Shown one piece after another: positions 13,319 to 25,700 of a stretch of DNA of 64,000 bases (positions are counted from its first letter, which is position 1; every line of letters begins with the position of its first letter). The translations under genes were made by a program, and so were the position numbers. Source of the DNA: Plecoglossus altivelis. Its lineage: Eukaryota; Chordata; Actinopteri; Osmeriformes; Plecoglossidae. The notes beneath the pieces are model-generated. The model did not search any database, was not told where the DNA came from, and saw only the letters and a program-made list of their open reading frames with translations. Location: the NCBI GenBank assembly GCA_036571765.1, contig BROE01000003.1:6486336-6550335 (forward strand). Reading direction: 5' to 3'.

Positions 13319-13392
13319 CACTACCAGTCAAAAGCTTGGACACATTGTCCCGATAATTTGAATGAGGAGGTCCAAACTTTTGACTGGTAGAG
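13319..13392. mobile_element. 74-bp Tc1/mariner-type MITE
   Basis: A short fold-back element: CACTACCAGTCAAAAGCTT at the left and its inverted counterpart (AACTTTTGACTGGTAGAG) at the right, flanked by TA on both sides (13317-13318 and 13393-13394). The ends resemble the ends of the larger Tc1-like element at 24.3 kb (CACTACCGGTCAAAAGTTTT), so it is probably a deletion derivative of a relative. TA target duplication is diagnostic of the Tc1/mariner superfamily. Confidence 0.8.
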
Positions 13393-13423
13393 TATATTAT
13401 GAGTAATCATATTGATGTCTTTC

Positions 13424-13466
13424 ATCCATCCATCTATTCAACTATGCATCCATCTATCCATCCACT
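13424..13466 (+). repeat. (ATCC)n microsatellite
   Basis: Imperfect CATC and CATCTATC tetranucleotide units just downstream of the small Tc1-type MITE. Confidence 0.8.
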
Positions 13467-13469
13467 GAC

Positions 13470-16400
13470 TCAGCTCGCCCATCGACTGAGTAAGTGCCCG
13501 TCTTGCACACAAGTTGCCGAAAGGTAGCCTAAACTGGGGACCATATGGTACACAATGCTGCTAAATCTTTTAGAAAGGATAGTCAATTATGACTGGCCTT
13601 GCTAACCTAATCAAGATGTCTATCCTTATGGATGAAGATTCAATGCATTACAACATATCACAACACATCTTATGCCATCATACTAATTTATTCTATGTGT
13701 TAGCATTCTGGAATCTACTTATCTCATTAGCAAGGATTGGGGAATTAAGACCTCATGCATTTATACCCCTCAAGGCTCACCTATAGGACACTATCCTATC
13801 CATCTTTTCCTCTCAGCCTATCGAGTGCCTAGGGGAGGAAGATCCATGTAAGGATTACAGCTGCTTACACTGGTTCCCAGCACATTACTTCCCACCTCTC
13901 CTTACTTTCTCATCTTTTACTTCACTTTCCTCCCACGTTTCCCCTTCAGTTCTCCAGGGCTTTTTGGGCATTGAAGCCCACGCCCACCCTCATTTCCTAT
14001 AACCCACAGCTGACTATCTGACTAGCCTCCATTAACATTTTGATTACTAGATTCTTGGAAGATTAACCCACCCCTGGTTTGACCTGAGCTGAATACCTGG
14101 TAGCAAATGACAAACAACGAGGCACAGAAGAGAATACCCATGGCCCATTTCTAGTAATTGGACAGTGAGAACTATTGATACTGTCAATGCAAAGTTCTCA
14201 ACTCACACCCCTGAGTCTGCGTGACATTAAAAGCCTGGGGGGAAAGGAGAGTCATCCAGAGTAAATCGCTGACAGTAAGCCACAGCCCCTACCCGCTCCC
14301 GAGCTGGGTATTAGAGGGGGCAGAAGAAGAACAGACGAGGCAGGGGAGGTTGTGGGTTCTGAGACAGAAAGCCCACTAGACTGGAATAAAGCACCTTATT
14401 AGAGTCAAAGTGATGTGGGTCTCCCAGCAGGACAGCGAGGAAGGCGGCATGTAGATAAGGCTGTGTTTGCATGTGGATATGGTAGTCTGTGGGGAAGAGG
14501 AGGTGTGAATATGTGCGAGAGGACAATTTTATTTAAGGTACACAGCTTATTGATTATAGATTATACCACAGGCAATCCTCACCAGAGGAGGCAAGCTGGT
14601 GAGCTGCTACTCTATGCTAAAGTTATGTTCACAATGTTACATTTATTAGATGTATCTGAATCATCAGACAACAGAACAGAAATAATCATAGGTCTACCTC
14701 ATGCAATTTGACCATGTCTATTTCTGCACTGCAGGCATTGAATTCCCTTCCACTTGAGTGCTATTGATCTGCCCTCTATGACATATTGAAAAGCGGGCAG
14801 CTATCAATACTTCCAGAACCGTCCCCAGGAAATTCCCCTTTGATGCCTCACAAAACCTGAGCTGCCTTACACTGTGTCCTACATAGAAGCGATCATTTGA
14901 CTATTGCATCAAGGGGCAAAAGGGGCATTTTGTCTTATAGAAAGCTTGTTTTTGTTTGGGGGGGGGAGGGGGTCACGCATTGGACTCTCTTGTCTCTCTG
15001 TCCACAGTGAGTCCATCAAATCTACTTCTGTACACTAAACACGTTACTATGACTTCATGTACTACAAAGCTTCAATTTTTACATGACAGCCACCAGACCC
15101 AGTGTCTAGAGCCCAGACAAACCACAACCTGAGCCCACTATGTGACATTCTTTGGGTGTGGTGAAGTCTCTCATCCCCTTGGAAGGCAGGAAAAGAAGAT
15201 CGGTCATGCAGAGGAAGCTTGCCGTTACTGTAATTAGAATTATTATCTCAAATTCACTTGTCTCTGATAGAGACCTCAGCTGTTAAACATAAGTTTGAAA
15301 GTGTGTTTTTTTAAGGAGGAGAGTGTCTTTGGTATTAAAAATTAATTGCTTGGAAGGTAAAAAATATAATCACAATTGAATTTCTGATGACTCGGATTCC
15401 CAACGGCTGTAAAGCCGATGACTGAGTGTATCTGAAATGTATAATTCATGTGGTTGGAAAAAAACCTGTCTGTTGTTTGAATGAAGTCATAAAAGTAGAG
15501 ACAGAGGAGTATGGACAATTAGCTCATCCTCATTACCGCCTTGTCAGCGTGAGTTTTCTCTTTACCCACAGTACCAAGGGTGAAGTGAATAATTGCTTCT
15601 TTATGGCTTTTAGTATTGAAGTCTGCACATGTGGATGTCCGAATTCAATAAAGATAGAGCAGTCCATGGGAATTTCAAAGCTTCAAAGAATACTGACTTT
15701 GTCTCAGAGGCTGTACGATTAGTTCTGAAGGTCACTTATAGAAAATAATGAATACAGAAATATCATTCACTATGAATGTGTACTTTCTGTTTGGAAACTT
15801 AATGAAAAATACTTTTGCAGTACTTTGTATGTAGAAATGCCATGTGATTTCTGCTGACATTGATGAACCTTAGCACTCACTGTCAGGGTACCATGTGATG
15901 TTAGCTGGCCCATAGTTTTGCATTTCTGATGTGTGTGTGTGACTTTAGCCCACAAACCCAAAACACATAAGATGTACAATCTCCGTTCCTCTCGCTCTAT
16001 TTCTGTCTAAAACACACACACACGCACACGAACGCACACACACCCACAGATAAAGGAGAAAGCTTGAATGCATGCCCTTGACACTGCTCCTTCATAATAC
16101 CATTGACAAATACAGGTACTAGACTGAGGTGTTGCAGAGGGGACGGGATGACACTCCCTCCTAAAGCAGATGGGTCAGTCAAATTAATGCTGAAAGTTGC
16201 TTGCTTTTTATTTCTCCACTAAAGGAAAGTCTGTCTTATTTCTTCTTTAGTCCAATTCTGTAACACAAATCTCTTACCTGACAGCAGCAATAAATATTTT
16301 CTATTATTTGACACTTTATCTCTCAAAAAGCACTTATTTTGACTTCAGCAGAAAAGTTTTTGTTAATGTTTTCTGATCCCTTGGATGCACTGTACAGCAG

Positions 16401-16700
16401 TTTCTACTTCATGCAGCAATAGTAGCATATAGTAAGACAATTATAAAATGATGCTGCCATGCTGCATTACTGTAAAGGCTTAGCAAATGTAAGTCAAGCC
16501 AGTTAGGCTGTGATTAACAAAATTGTGTAGAATCAAAATGCTTATAGAACATATAGAACTTATAGCACATTTGAAAACCTTTCTGTAGAGATAGATAACT
16601 ATATAATGTCATCTCTGTTCCTCATGAAGACATCCCTATTCCATCTGATGTCATATTTCTTATGATGTCATTCCTTTTCCTTACTATGTGATAAAAATTA
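13470..16700. other. No supported gene; probable map1-like intron
   Basis: I looked on the minus strand for the third MAP1 exon (conserved LHH...VLET.VLINPS region) and did not find it. Open frames are short, and simple repeats occur, including a CA tract near 16,010-16,045. If the map1-like gene is intact, this is part of its second intron. Confidence 0.4.
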
Positions 16701-16733
16701 ATTCTAATCTCCATTTTAATAAAGCCCACTGAC

Positions 16734-19700
16734 CTTTGACCACAGAGGAGAACTGAGCAGAATGACGCGTGATAAACAACAGCAGCTGCTGGTCCAGGTC
16801 ACATGACTCAAGGCTGATGTTCCAAGATCGAATCCCTGTCAGAGCAATACAAAACAAGAAAACAACTAAGATTATTCTTTGACCATCAACAATCTTAAAT
16901 TCCCTGTCCTTTTCATTGTACATTTAGAGTCTTATTATTTTTCTCTTGACAACATTTTACCCTGACAAATCTATTTGTATTGAATTAAACTAACACTGAC
17001 TAATCATGAGGTAATCTTCATCTTTCTGAAGAAAATTGATCATTCCTCTTTATGTAACAAGGATCACCTGAGTACTACTGGGTGATTCAAACTCTTCTGT
17101 TATGTTCTGATCTTCATTCATTCTCAGTTTCTTATAGAGATGGTCTCAGATGGTTTGAAGTGAAGAATCTCTGATCTTCAGAGAGAAGGCCCTGCGTCAG
17201 ATCTCATTAACTGTGGTGGAAATGAGTGCAGAATCTCTCTGATCATATTCACTGCTGGCTACATGGGCACACTACTGAGAATGTGATATGCGATTATTCT
17301 AATTTCCCCATTCCACACTATCTGGAATTCACTGATCTCAACTCCCTCAGTTTATACTAAGAAAGGGTATGTTGGGCTGTTTATATTATCTATTACCACA
17401 CTGAGGACAAAGAAATGTAGCCCCACTCAGCACTCTGCAGTGTTTTGCAAGAAATGCTGTGTCACCGATGCTAATTATGGCTAGAAGCTAGATGCTCACT
17501 GCCATGAAAATAAAGCCTTGTGTTTGGAAACGGAAAAGAAAACACATCCAGAACATATTGTTCTTCAAGGCTGATATCTATCATTACGACAGTTGACTTG
17601 ACGGGCCACTTGACGAGTGAAGGTGCTATAAAGTGAAGGATAGCAGTCTTCCATCTTTGAAAGCTTTCCATGGGCTCATTATAAAATGTATTCTTAAAAG
17701 GCCTTACTATGTAGGCATCTGTTAAGATTTGAGAAGGCAACAGAGATATAAATAATATGGCAGTATTTCCATCTTAATCATTGATATGTCCAGAAGGAAT
17801 ACTGTGCCATACTACTTATTCTTACCTGACTTTTTTAGGTATGTACATTTGTGTAGGAATGGGTTCCAACAGAAGGTGAAAGGGACTATTGGACACACAG
17901 GAAATTAAAATGTGACATCACCACCACTGGCATTGCAGTTTCACTAACTGTACTCTGATTCACTAATGCAACAGCCTAGTGCAACATCCTGTGTTAAGAG
18001 ACTATTTCTGTCAGATTGAAATATACATGAATGAACAAGAATTACTTGTACCACTCTCCCTCTGTGTGTCCCGGATTGTGAATATTTTCATTTAAGAAAC
18101 CTCAAGGCCATAAAAGGTCACCATGAATTGCACTTAAGGATCATAACATTGGGGTCTAAGAATTGATTGAAGGTTTTTCTGAAAACCAATAGTGTTCAAA
18201 CAATGTGCAGATGTGGTGATATTATGGATTAAACAACACAAAAACATGGCTGTCCCTTGGAAGTCACCCTGCAGGGGTATGACCAACATCGCTATCCAGG
18301 TCTCACTAGAAGGGCTGAACTCTACAGAAACCCTACAGTTGGATTAGACCCTGACCAAACCTAAAATAGTCTCTCATCTCTACCTAGGTTTCCAGGTTTG
18401 CCATCGGATATAGATTAAATAGGTGAGATGTTAGTATTGTTTTGATGTCCCTTTCTGGAGTAAGGCTCACAGGAATTTAAATCCAGTCACAACTACTGGT
18501 AGGCTCACTATTACTGAATAACACTGCGATGGTGTTTTGGCATGTGTCATCATCTAGATTGAAATAGCACAGTAGATATTAGGGCAGGGGTGGGCAATCC
18601 TGGTCTTCGAGGGCCGCTGTCCTGAAGGTTTTAGATATTTCCCTGCTCCAACACACCTGATTCAAATGAATGGGTCATTTTTCAGCTCTGTGGAAGCCTG
18701 ATAATTAACATCAGGTGTGCTAGAGCAGGGAAACATCTAAAACTTTTAGGACAGTGGTCCCTGAGGACCAAAATTGCCCACCCCTGTATTAGGCTGTCCT
18801 TGGCAACAGTACTTATGAGTGTTGCCATGGTGCCAGCATAGAATGTAATAGGGTGATTCATCAATGGGTGAGTCTGGTGAAGGAGAGCTGGTACAATGGG
18901 ATCGCTGACTGACCAACCCTTGAAAACTCTAAACGTCATTCTCGTGTCAACCAGCTCTTATTTGATGTGTGTCTATAGATGCAAACTCTTTTATTCTTAC
19001 AGTCAAATCCTTTGTCTTGGCTCTTCAGAAGACTTACCAAGAGGACCACACTTCCTCTCTTCCAAAAGTATCCTACTTCATTCCAGACATAATACAGCAG
19101 GGAAACTGCCTAGCCGAATAAATGTCTTTGTACATGGGAGACATGAAAATCAAATCTACAGTAAATTAACCAAAATAATTTAGATATAAAACAACTCTCA
19201 TAAAAACAATTCAAACTGTTGTGGCGACATAGTGAACGTTTGAACATAAAGTATAGTACCTTCCCTGCAAATGGGGGCTGCGTTTGTTACAATTATGCAA
19301 CTTATTTTACTTGTCACTCTATGCCGCAATACTGCTGAATGAACCCTTACTCGATGCGGTATCACTTTGCCTTTGAGGAATCACGAATAAATAAACTATA
19401 GTTCCATTGAATCGCTTCGAAATACCGTGGATGTCTCGTATGCAAAATCGTAATCGTATGATCATGAGAAAATAAATAAGACGCAGAGGTGTATGCCCCC
19501 TTACCTCTCTCTATGTGCTGCCTGGCGCTATGTAGTTGATGCTCTGTCGCTATCTCTCCGATCACTATTAGCATGTAGTAGTTCCCTTTGCTGAATGGGG
19601 GTCCTCGCCGCCGTCGCTCTACAATGTATTGAACTATCTCCTCGGACCTTGTCCGCACGTTGCCCTCTTCCTCCTGCACTGCCGCTAGCACACCTCGAAC

Positions 19701-19757
19701 CGGGATTTCCATGGCAACAACCCCACGAGCGGACGCTGGGGCCGTTTTCATTGCCAT
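16734..19757 (-). CDS. map1a: MAP1-family microtubule-associated protein (map1a-like), first two coding exons only
   Basis: Partial gene. Exon 1 is 19757-19505 (84 codons plus one base, donor GTAAGG) and exon 2 is 16835-16734 (donor GTCAGT). Together they encode about 118 residues of the start of the heavy chain. From residue 59 the protein reads NYYMLIVIGEIATEHQL, then QHIERGIRSWN across the splice, then ESCDLDQQLLLFITRHSAQF. This is the N-terminal block conserved in MAP1A, MAP1B and MAP1S. Residues 1-57 are an Arg/Glu-rich leader I cannot match. MAP1 proteins bind and stabilise microtubules, mainly in neurons, and are cleaved into heavy and light chains. The 'QHIERGIRSW' and 'DLDQQL' wording favours MAP1A over MAP1B, but the assignment rests on memory. 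The giant exon typical of the family is absent from this window, so the gene either continues past position 1 or is broken. Confidence 0.7.
18585..18786. mobile_element. 202-bp fold-back hAT MITE
   Basis: The ends are inverted repeats: CAGGGGTGGGCAATCCTGGTC at the left pairs with TTGCCCACCCCTG at the right, and homology continues inward (TTTAGATATTTCCCTGCTC against GAGCAGGGAAACATCTAAAA). It is flanked by an 8-bp target duplication, TATTAGGG (18577-18584) and TATTAGGC (18787-18794), seven of eight identical. Eight-base duplications and CAGGGG ends are hallmarks of hAT elements. It lies in intron 1 of the map1-like gene and has no coding capacity. Confidence 0.85.
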
Positions 19758-19900
19758 GACAACTGCCTCGTGTACTGGTATGTGTGCAGAGGCAAAGGTA
19801 GGGGAGGGCTCGTGGGGTTATCGATCAATCACTTTAAGGGCTATTTCCTTCTAGATTCGATTGGTCCGTGAATCCTTGCAGCAGGGTGATGTCACATCTG
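19758..19900 (-). promoter_or_regulatory. Putative promoter and 5' UTR of the map1-like gene
   Basis: GC-rich sequence continues upstream of the ATG at 19757. An inverted ATTGG (a CCAAT box on the minus strand) lies near 19858-19862, about 100 bases upstream of the start codon. No TATA box is evident. The transcription start is not known. Confidence 0.35.
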
Positions 19901-20212
19901 GGCATGTCCAACGGAGCAAATAGAAATGGTGAACCCCAAGCCGATCAAGGCCTACTCCATCAGCAGTTTGCCTGTTTGTTTTTTTACAAACATTCATTGA
20001 CAGAAGGTCGTGTGTAACTTCTCGTTCTCTTGTCTTACCCAGTGTTTCTTTTACTAGCCTCATGACTGCAGTTACTGCAACACTCTTGTATAACACAATG
20101 TTTATCGAAGTTATAAGAGTATATATTTTCCTAATTAACTGAAAAGGATAATGGCTTCCACATGTTTTTGACTATAACAATCAGGAAATTGGTTGTGTGT
20201 GTATTTGTGAGG

Positions 20213-20300
20213 ACAGAGAGACAAAGAGACAGAGAGAGAGAGAGAGAGAGACAGCGAAAAAGAGAGAGGGTGGGAGAGAGTGAGAGAGAGAGGGGGGGGG
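20213..20300 (+). repeat. (GA)n microsatellite
   Basis: Long purine run of GA and GAGAGAGG units ending in a run of G. Intergenic. Confidence 0.9.
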
Positions 20301-20709
20301 TAGCCATGATATATAATTGGGCTGCAGTACACATTACAGTTTAAGAATGATGTTAAACTATGGACAGTGATTTTGGCCTGGCAGCAAAGAGACATGATGA
20401 GATGCACAAGCTCTCAACAGTGAGTCAGCACTTCGCCTCTGTATTTTCAAATTATATAAACTATGCTGCCCCCTAGTGATAAATGGATGCCTGAAAGAAC
20501 TGCTTCGAAGAGGTCATTGGGTTCAAAAATACAATCAAATGTTTCCATATTTCAAGACTGTTTAACCTTGTACTTTCAATTCTGAATTCTAAGTCTGGTG
20601 GTGGTACACGAAGTTGGCACTTCTGACTTTTAATTTTATTTATTATAAATAAACCAATTCCTGGTTAAAGCATAATAGTACTCTCTAAGGTATTTTTCTT
20701 GTATTCTCT

Positions 20710-20713
<4 letters not shown>

Positions 20714-20782
<69 letters not shown>
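20714..20782 (+). repeat. (TG)n microsatellite, about 34 units
   Basis: Pure alternating TG tract directly preceded by a short CT tract. The longest dinucleotide repeat in the first half of the window and likely polymorphic. Confidence 0.95.
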
Positions 20783-20784
<2 letters not shown>

Positions 20785-21964
20785 TGCGATGTCAGGCAGT
20801 TGGGATGCTGTCTGGCCCAGTTATTGATGACAGGATGGAGAAAAGGAGGCTGAGTTATTCTAGGCAGTGGCCAGACTTCCTTGGAGAGATGACAGCATGG
20901 GCTGCTGTTGGTCCTGACTGCAAAGTCAACCGAGCCTCAGACTCCAGGTCAAGGAGAAGGTAAGAGCAAGTAGCTCCAGGCTGGGGTGTGTCTCACTACT
21001 ATGCCGGCTACCTTGCCTATGGATTACATCATGCTGCTTGTCACTTACCTAGACCAATAGCAGACCCCACCAAACACTACATTTCCTCTTTATACATGCT
21101 TTGTTGTAAAGACAATACAATATTGTGTATAATTAGATATGTGCTACATTTACCATGAATATTTTATTACTAAAGCCAACATTTAAAACTCGGAATCTAA
21201 TGCTGGCCAACAGACATTCTAACAGGAGTATCAACATGTATTTCACAGATCCATCTTTATTTAAAACAAAAATGATTAAACAAATTGAGACAAAACATTT
21301 AATAGTCTGTATATTACATTCCTCATGATTATACTGAATCACCAAGATATCTCCTACAATTGATTCTACTTAAGTAGATCAATTGCAGTCTTACAATACT
21401 TTCATGTTTTTAGTTACACACTCCAAATGTGGATATAAAAATAAATTGAAGAATGAAAAATGTACAACAATCCACAAATAATTTAGGGGCTGGCTTTAAG
21501 TCTACTTGCTAGTAATTGTGAAATCAATTAAAATCACCACCTGACAATTAAAACCACTGCTCAGATTTGAAAACTATGTTCCTGTTGATAAGCACATATC
21601 TCTCAAGGCAAAAATATTGAAGATCAAACTGTTATTTCGGCTCCTTTACATTATCATTTTGATAGTGGCAAATCCTTGGTATACATATTTTGCCAGCATG
21701 GCATCCATTAAAGAAAAAACTGTTTCTCTGAGGAATATTTTTTATTCCTTAAGTCATGTTAGGTGGCAAATCTAAGTAAATGTTTTCGTCCTATCAAGAG
21801 CAAACCTTGGTTGCCGTGGGAACCAAAAGAGATACATTTTCTGTGAGGCACTTAAAGCTTTGGTCAAATCTCCTTCATTATTAACCAGCGTTACGGTGAA
21901 GTGTTGTGCCTTAACCCTTATTTACCATTAAGTGTAGTACAATGCAAATGGAAAGCTGAACTCA

Positions 21965-22774
21965 TTTATTTAGTTAAGCATAAAGGCACACTTTCTACAA
22001 AAAGAAACTAGAATTCCTAACATTGCTTGAGTCAAGAGCCATGAGACTAAAATACAGAGACATTGTGAATATGAAGGCACATTCGACTAGTGAGTACAAC
22101 AATCTGTAAGACTTAACCCTCACACCTAAACTTGATTCTAATAACCAGGGTGATTTTCATAATTAAATTACATTGAGCAGAAACTTCATTCAGGATACTG
22201 TCCACTCAAGTGACAGCTTTCTTATTCTTATTCTCTTCATTGGCATGGTAACTTGAGAAAACATGGTGTCTGTAGATGTGGTTACAACAATACATGTCAA
22301 GTGAATACACTAAATGACAAAAATAACAGAGCTCTGAAAAACACACACAGAAATCTTCTTTACGTTGTATAATCAAGGCCACAGAAATACACACAACTTT
22401 CACATGCGTACAAACACACGCACAAGTATTACAAAAAGTGCACATTCAAATATTGACTGAAGAACATTGCAAAAGTGCAAGTGAAAACAGATATGGGTGG
22501 TATGCATTGCAACCGTTCAACTTCATGTTTTCCGTTCCAAAAGCAGACAAGTGGGTTTATCTATCCCCCAGTGTCCCACGGTCCTAAACACAGCAATAGC
22601 CATGTGAACCATGCAAACTTTAAATTTAGGCTCAAAAGACCTTAATTGAAAGTGAACAGAAGTGTGAGAGGCATTCCACAGGCAGTGATGATGGCAGGGA
22701 GTGCCTAACTCAGCTTTGTTGCTTTTGCAGTGGTGGAGGGGACAGATAGGTTTATCAGGGGAGTGGAGCTAGCC
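21965..22774 (-). other. Probable 3' UTR of the scamp2-like gene
   Basis: Non-coding sequence follows the scamp2 stop. Minus-strand AATAAA signals occur at 21970-21965 and again at 21261-21256, so the 3' UTR is about 0.8 or 1.5 kb long depending on which is used. No other gene is visible between here and the map1-like promoter. Confidence 0.5.
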
Positions 22775-25700
22775 TTAGTTGTTTGTCTGGAGGACTCCCT
22801 GGGCAGCAGTGGCAGCAGCAGACTGGAAGTTTTTGTTGGAGACAACACCCTGGGAGAACTCTTGCTGGGCCTTCTGGAAACTCGCCCCTGTATTACGATA
22901 CTGGCCATGAACCTGGAAAGGTTATGAAACATAGAACTGGATCAGATCAGGTTTTTGAGTGAGATATTATCTTTGTAATTAGGCCAACATCTCCATATTA
23001 TCTTGTACCTGGTGCCACGAAATTTGGCAATGGCGACAACAATAATGCATAGTGTGACAAAACAAATCTAAATCTAAGATATACCTGCCAGCAGTGATGT
23101 GGTTTCTGCCGCAAAATGGCAATTTATTATTCAAATGTACATTGTAGAAGATCAAGAGTTGGTCAACAAGAGAGCAAAATTATTTAATCTCTGACCAACA
23201 ACAGGCAAAATGGAGATTCAAACTCAAGAGCATAAAGTTACAAGTCACCCTCTCTATCATCTCTGCTAGACATCAACTGATAAGTATTTGATCACTAGAA
23301 AGGAAGAGTATTAGCTTTGGGACAACGCTTAGGCAGCTGTCATATTTTGACATATCAAGGTGAAACGGAGCACTTAAGAAGGATGCAATCCTGGTTGACT
23401 AAACATATCATAGAAATTATGACAGGCCAAAAAACTGTGGCTAGATTTTAACTTAAACCCTTTCACTCTGTAGGACACCACCCCAGCACATTGAGCTATA
23501 CTCAGTGTTGGGAAGTCAGGAAGTCAATTACTGTATAAAAATGAAGCCATTTCTCCAGCAGCACACACTGTTAGATTTGGGCAAAATTTAAGCAGGCGTA
23601 CTTTAGTCATTAGTCATTCACTTCACAAACCAAGGTGAAATTGTGTATGGTACTTCAGAATTATGTCATTCTTACTTAACTGGATAATCAAAATCATGAC
23701 TATTTTTCCTGTGGCATGTATTGTTAGATTAGGTCAAAGATTAGGCCATGGCTGTAATTCAGTGATCTTTTGACATAACAAGGTGAAATTGCGCGTGATA
23801 CTCCAGAATGATGTAATCTTGAAGCCAATAAGGCTCGAAAAACTTTATTCTACAATACTGTTACAAAATTTCAAGTTGATTGGATCTATGGGTCACAAGG
23901 TATTTTGATATAAGGTTGTGCCCAAATTAGGTCAAGAACATTCAGATCTTTTTCTAGCAATTTTGGACAAATGGGGCGCTTGCAAAATCAAGCAGACTTT
24001 GAGCGTGGCTTATAGTGCCACCTATGGACGCATGTGGGCCACTAGCCGTTTGGTATTAGTGAGAGACCTGTTGTATCATTGTTGTATCATCCAAATTGCG
24101 TACGTCTACTCAAAGGCTGTAACATGCAAAGAGAGAAAAAGACTCACCATCTTCAATAAGACGACTGAAAGCACAACGCAGACGGTGAAGAAGCAGGCAA
24201 CCAGGATCATGATGGCTCCCACAGCCTTGTTAGTGGAAATCATAGTGATAGAACTGATCCAGCCACTGGAATCAGGAGTCAAGGGTTACTACTTCATCCA
24301 TTTCGTGAATATAATCTTTAAATATACTACCGGTCAAAAGTTTTAGAACACCTCCATTTTTCCGGTTTTTGTTGAAATTTACGCAGTTTAATGTCTCAAT
24401 GTACTCTGAAATTAAAGCATAGAACAAATAGATAAAAAAGAAACCATGGAATTGTTTTGTTCAACAATATTTAATCTAAATTTTTGACTCATCAAAGTAG
24501 CCACCTTTTGCAGATATAAAAGCCGAACACACGCGTGGCATTCTTTCTACAATGGAAATCAAATATTTTTCGGAAAGTTCTTCCCAACACTGTTGCAGGC
24601 ATTCCCACAAATATGTTGCACTTGTAGGTTGCTTTGCTTTCACCCTTCTGTCCAGTTCAACCCAAACTAGCTTGATGGGGTTTAAGTCTGGAGACTGCTG
24701 GCCATTCCATGATTGAAGCCTACCGTCTTGTTCTTTTCTTCTAAGGTAGTTCTGACATAACCTGGAGGTATGTTTTGGGTCATTATCTTGCAGTAGGATG
24801 AACCCCCTGACCAACTAGGCGTATACCAGAGGGTATTGCATGGTGCTTCAAAATGCTGTGGTGGAAGTTTTGGTTCAGGGTGCCACTTACTCTGAGCAAG
24901 TTTCCGACTCTGGATCCAGCAAAAGAGCACCAGACCATCACGCTTCCTCCTCCATGTTTGACAGTTGGTGTCACACACCGAGGAACCATCCTTTCGCCTT
25001 CTTGACGGCGTACAAAAACCCTGCGTGATGAACCGAACATTTCAAATTTCGATTCATCGGTCCATAACACCTTCTTCCGGTCTTTAGTAGTCCACTGGCG
25101 GTGCTTCATGGCCCAGGCAAGCCTCTTTTTCTTATTTTGCCATCTTAGCAATGGCTTTCTTACTGCCACTCGACCTGTCAAACCTACACCTGTCCTGTGA
25201 GCCGCCTGTCACGCAAGCTGTCGACTCTCAGAAACTTCTGATCTGTCTTCTGATTCTCTTCCTGTCAGAGTTTCCAAATGCCTTTTGATGGTATAGGAAA
25301 CTGTACTCACTGACAACTTTGCTTTTTTTGCCATTTCTCTGAAGGAAAGACCTACACTTTTAAGGGTTTTATAACTCTGAAATGTACATTATTTTTTCAG
25401 TTTTTGGTAAGCTAAACATTTTTTTTTACCTCTGGCAGTTTACCGCTTACCTTTGTACCATTTCAGGTTATTCACTGGACTTGAACTGCTTACGTTTCAA
25501 TAAAAACTGGAAAAATTGCTGTGTTCTAAAACTTTTGACCGGTAGTGTACGTAAAACAACACAGAATGCTATTCATACATGTTACATGTGCTTTTGCAGA
25601 ATGATAAGCAATGGTCTGAGCCCCCTACAGACACCACTGTGGTGGTACCTGCAAGGTAGTTTGCTCCAATAAGCAAAATAAATGACAAAAAAACTAAATG

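Noticed and set aside
20718..20963. An open frame starting with a long Cys-Val repeat
   Set aside because: It is a translation of the (TG)n microsatellite and has no protein-like continuation.
22705..22932. A 75-codon minus-strand frame ending in LSVPSTTAKATKLS as the scamp2 C-terminus
   Set aside because: It overlaps the true last exon in another frame. The splice-consistent frame from exon 8 gives QKAQQEFSQGV and stops at TAA 22777-22775, matching SCAMP family length and sequence.
24476..25181. Two separate protein genes on the minus strand
   Set aside because: They are fragments of one Tc1 transposase split by a frameshift, enclosed by terminal inverted repeats with TA flanks.
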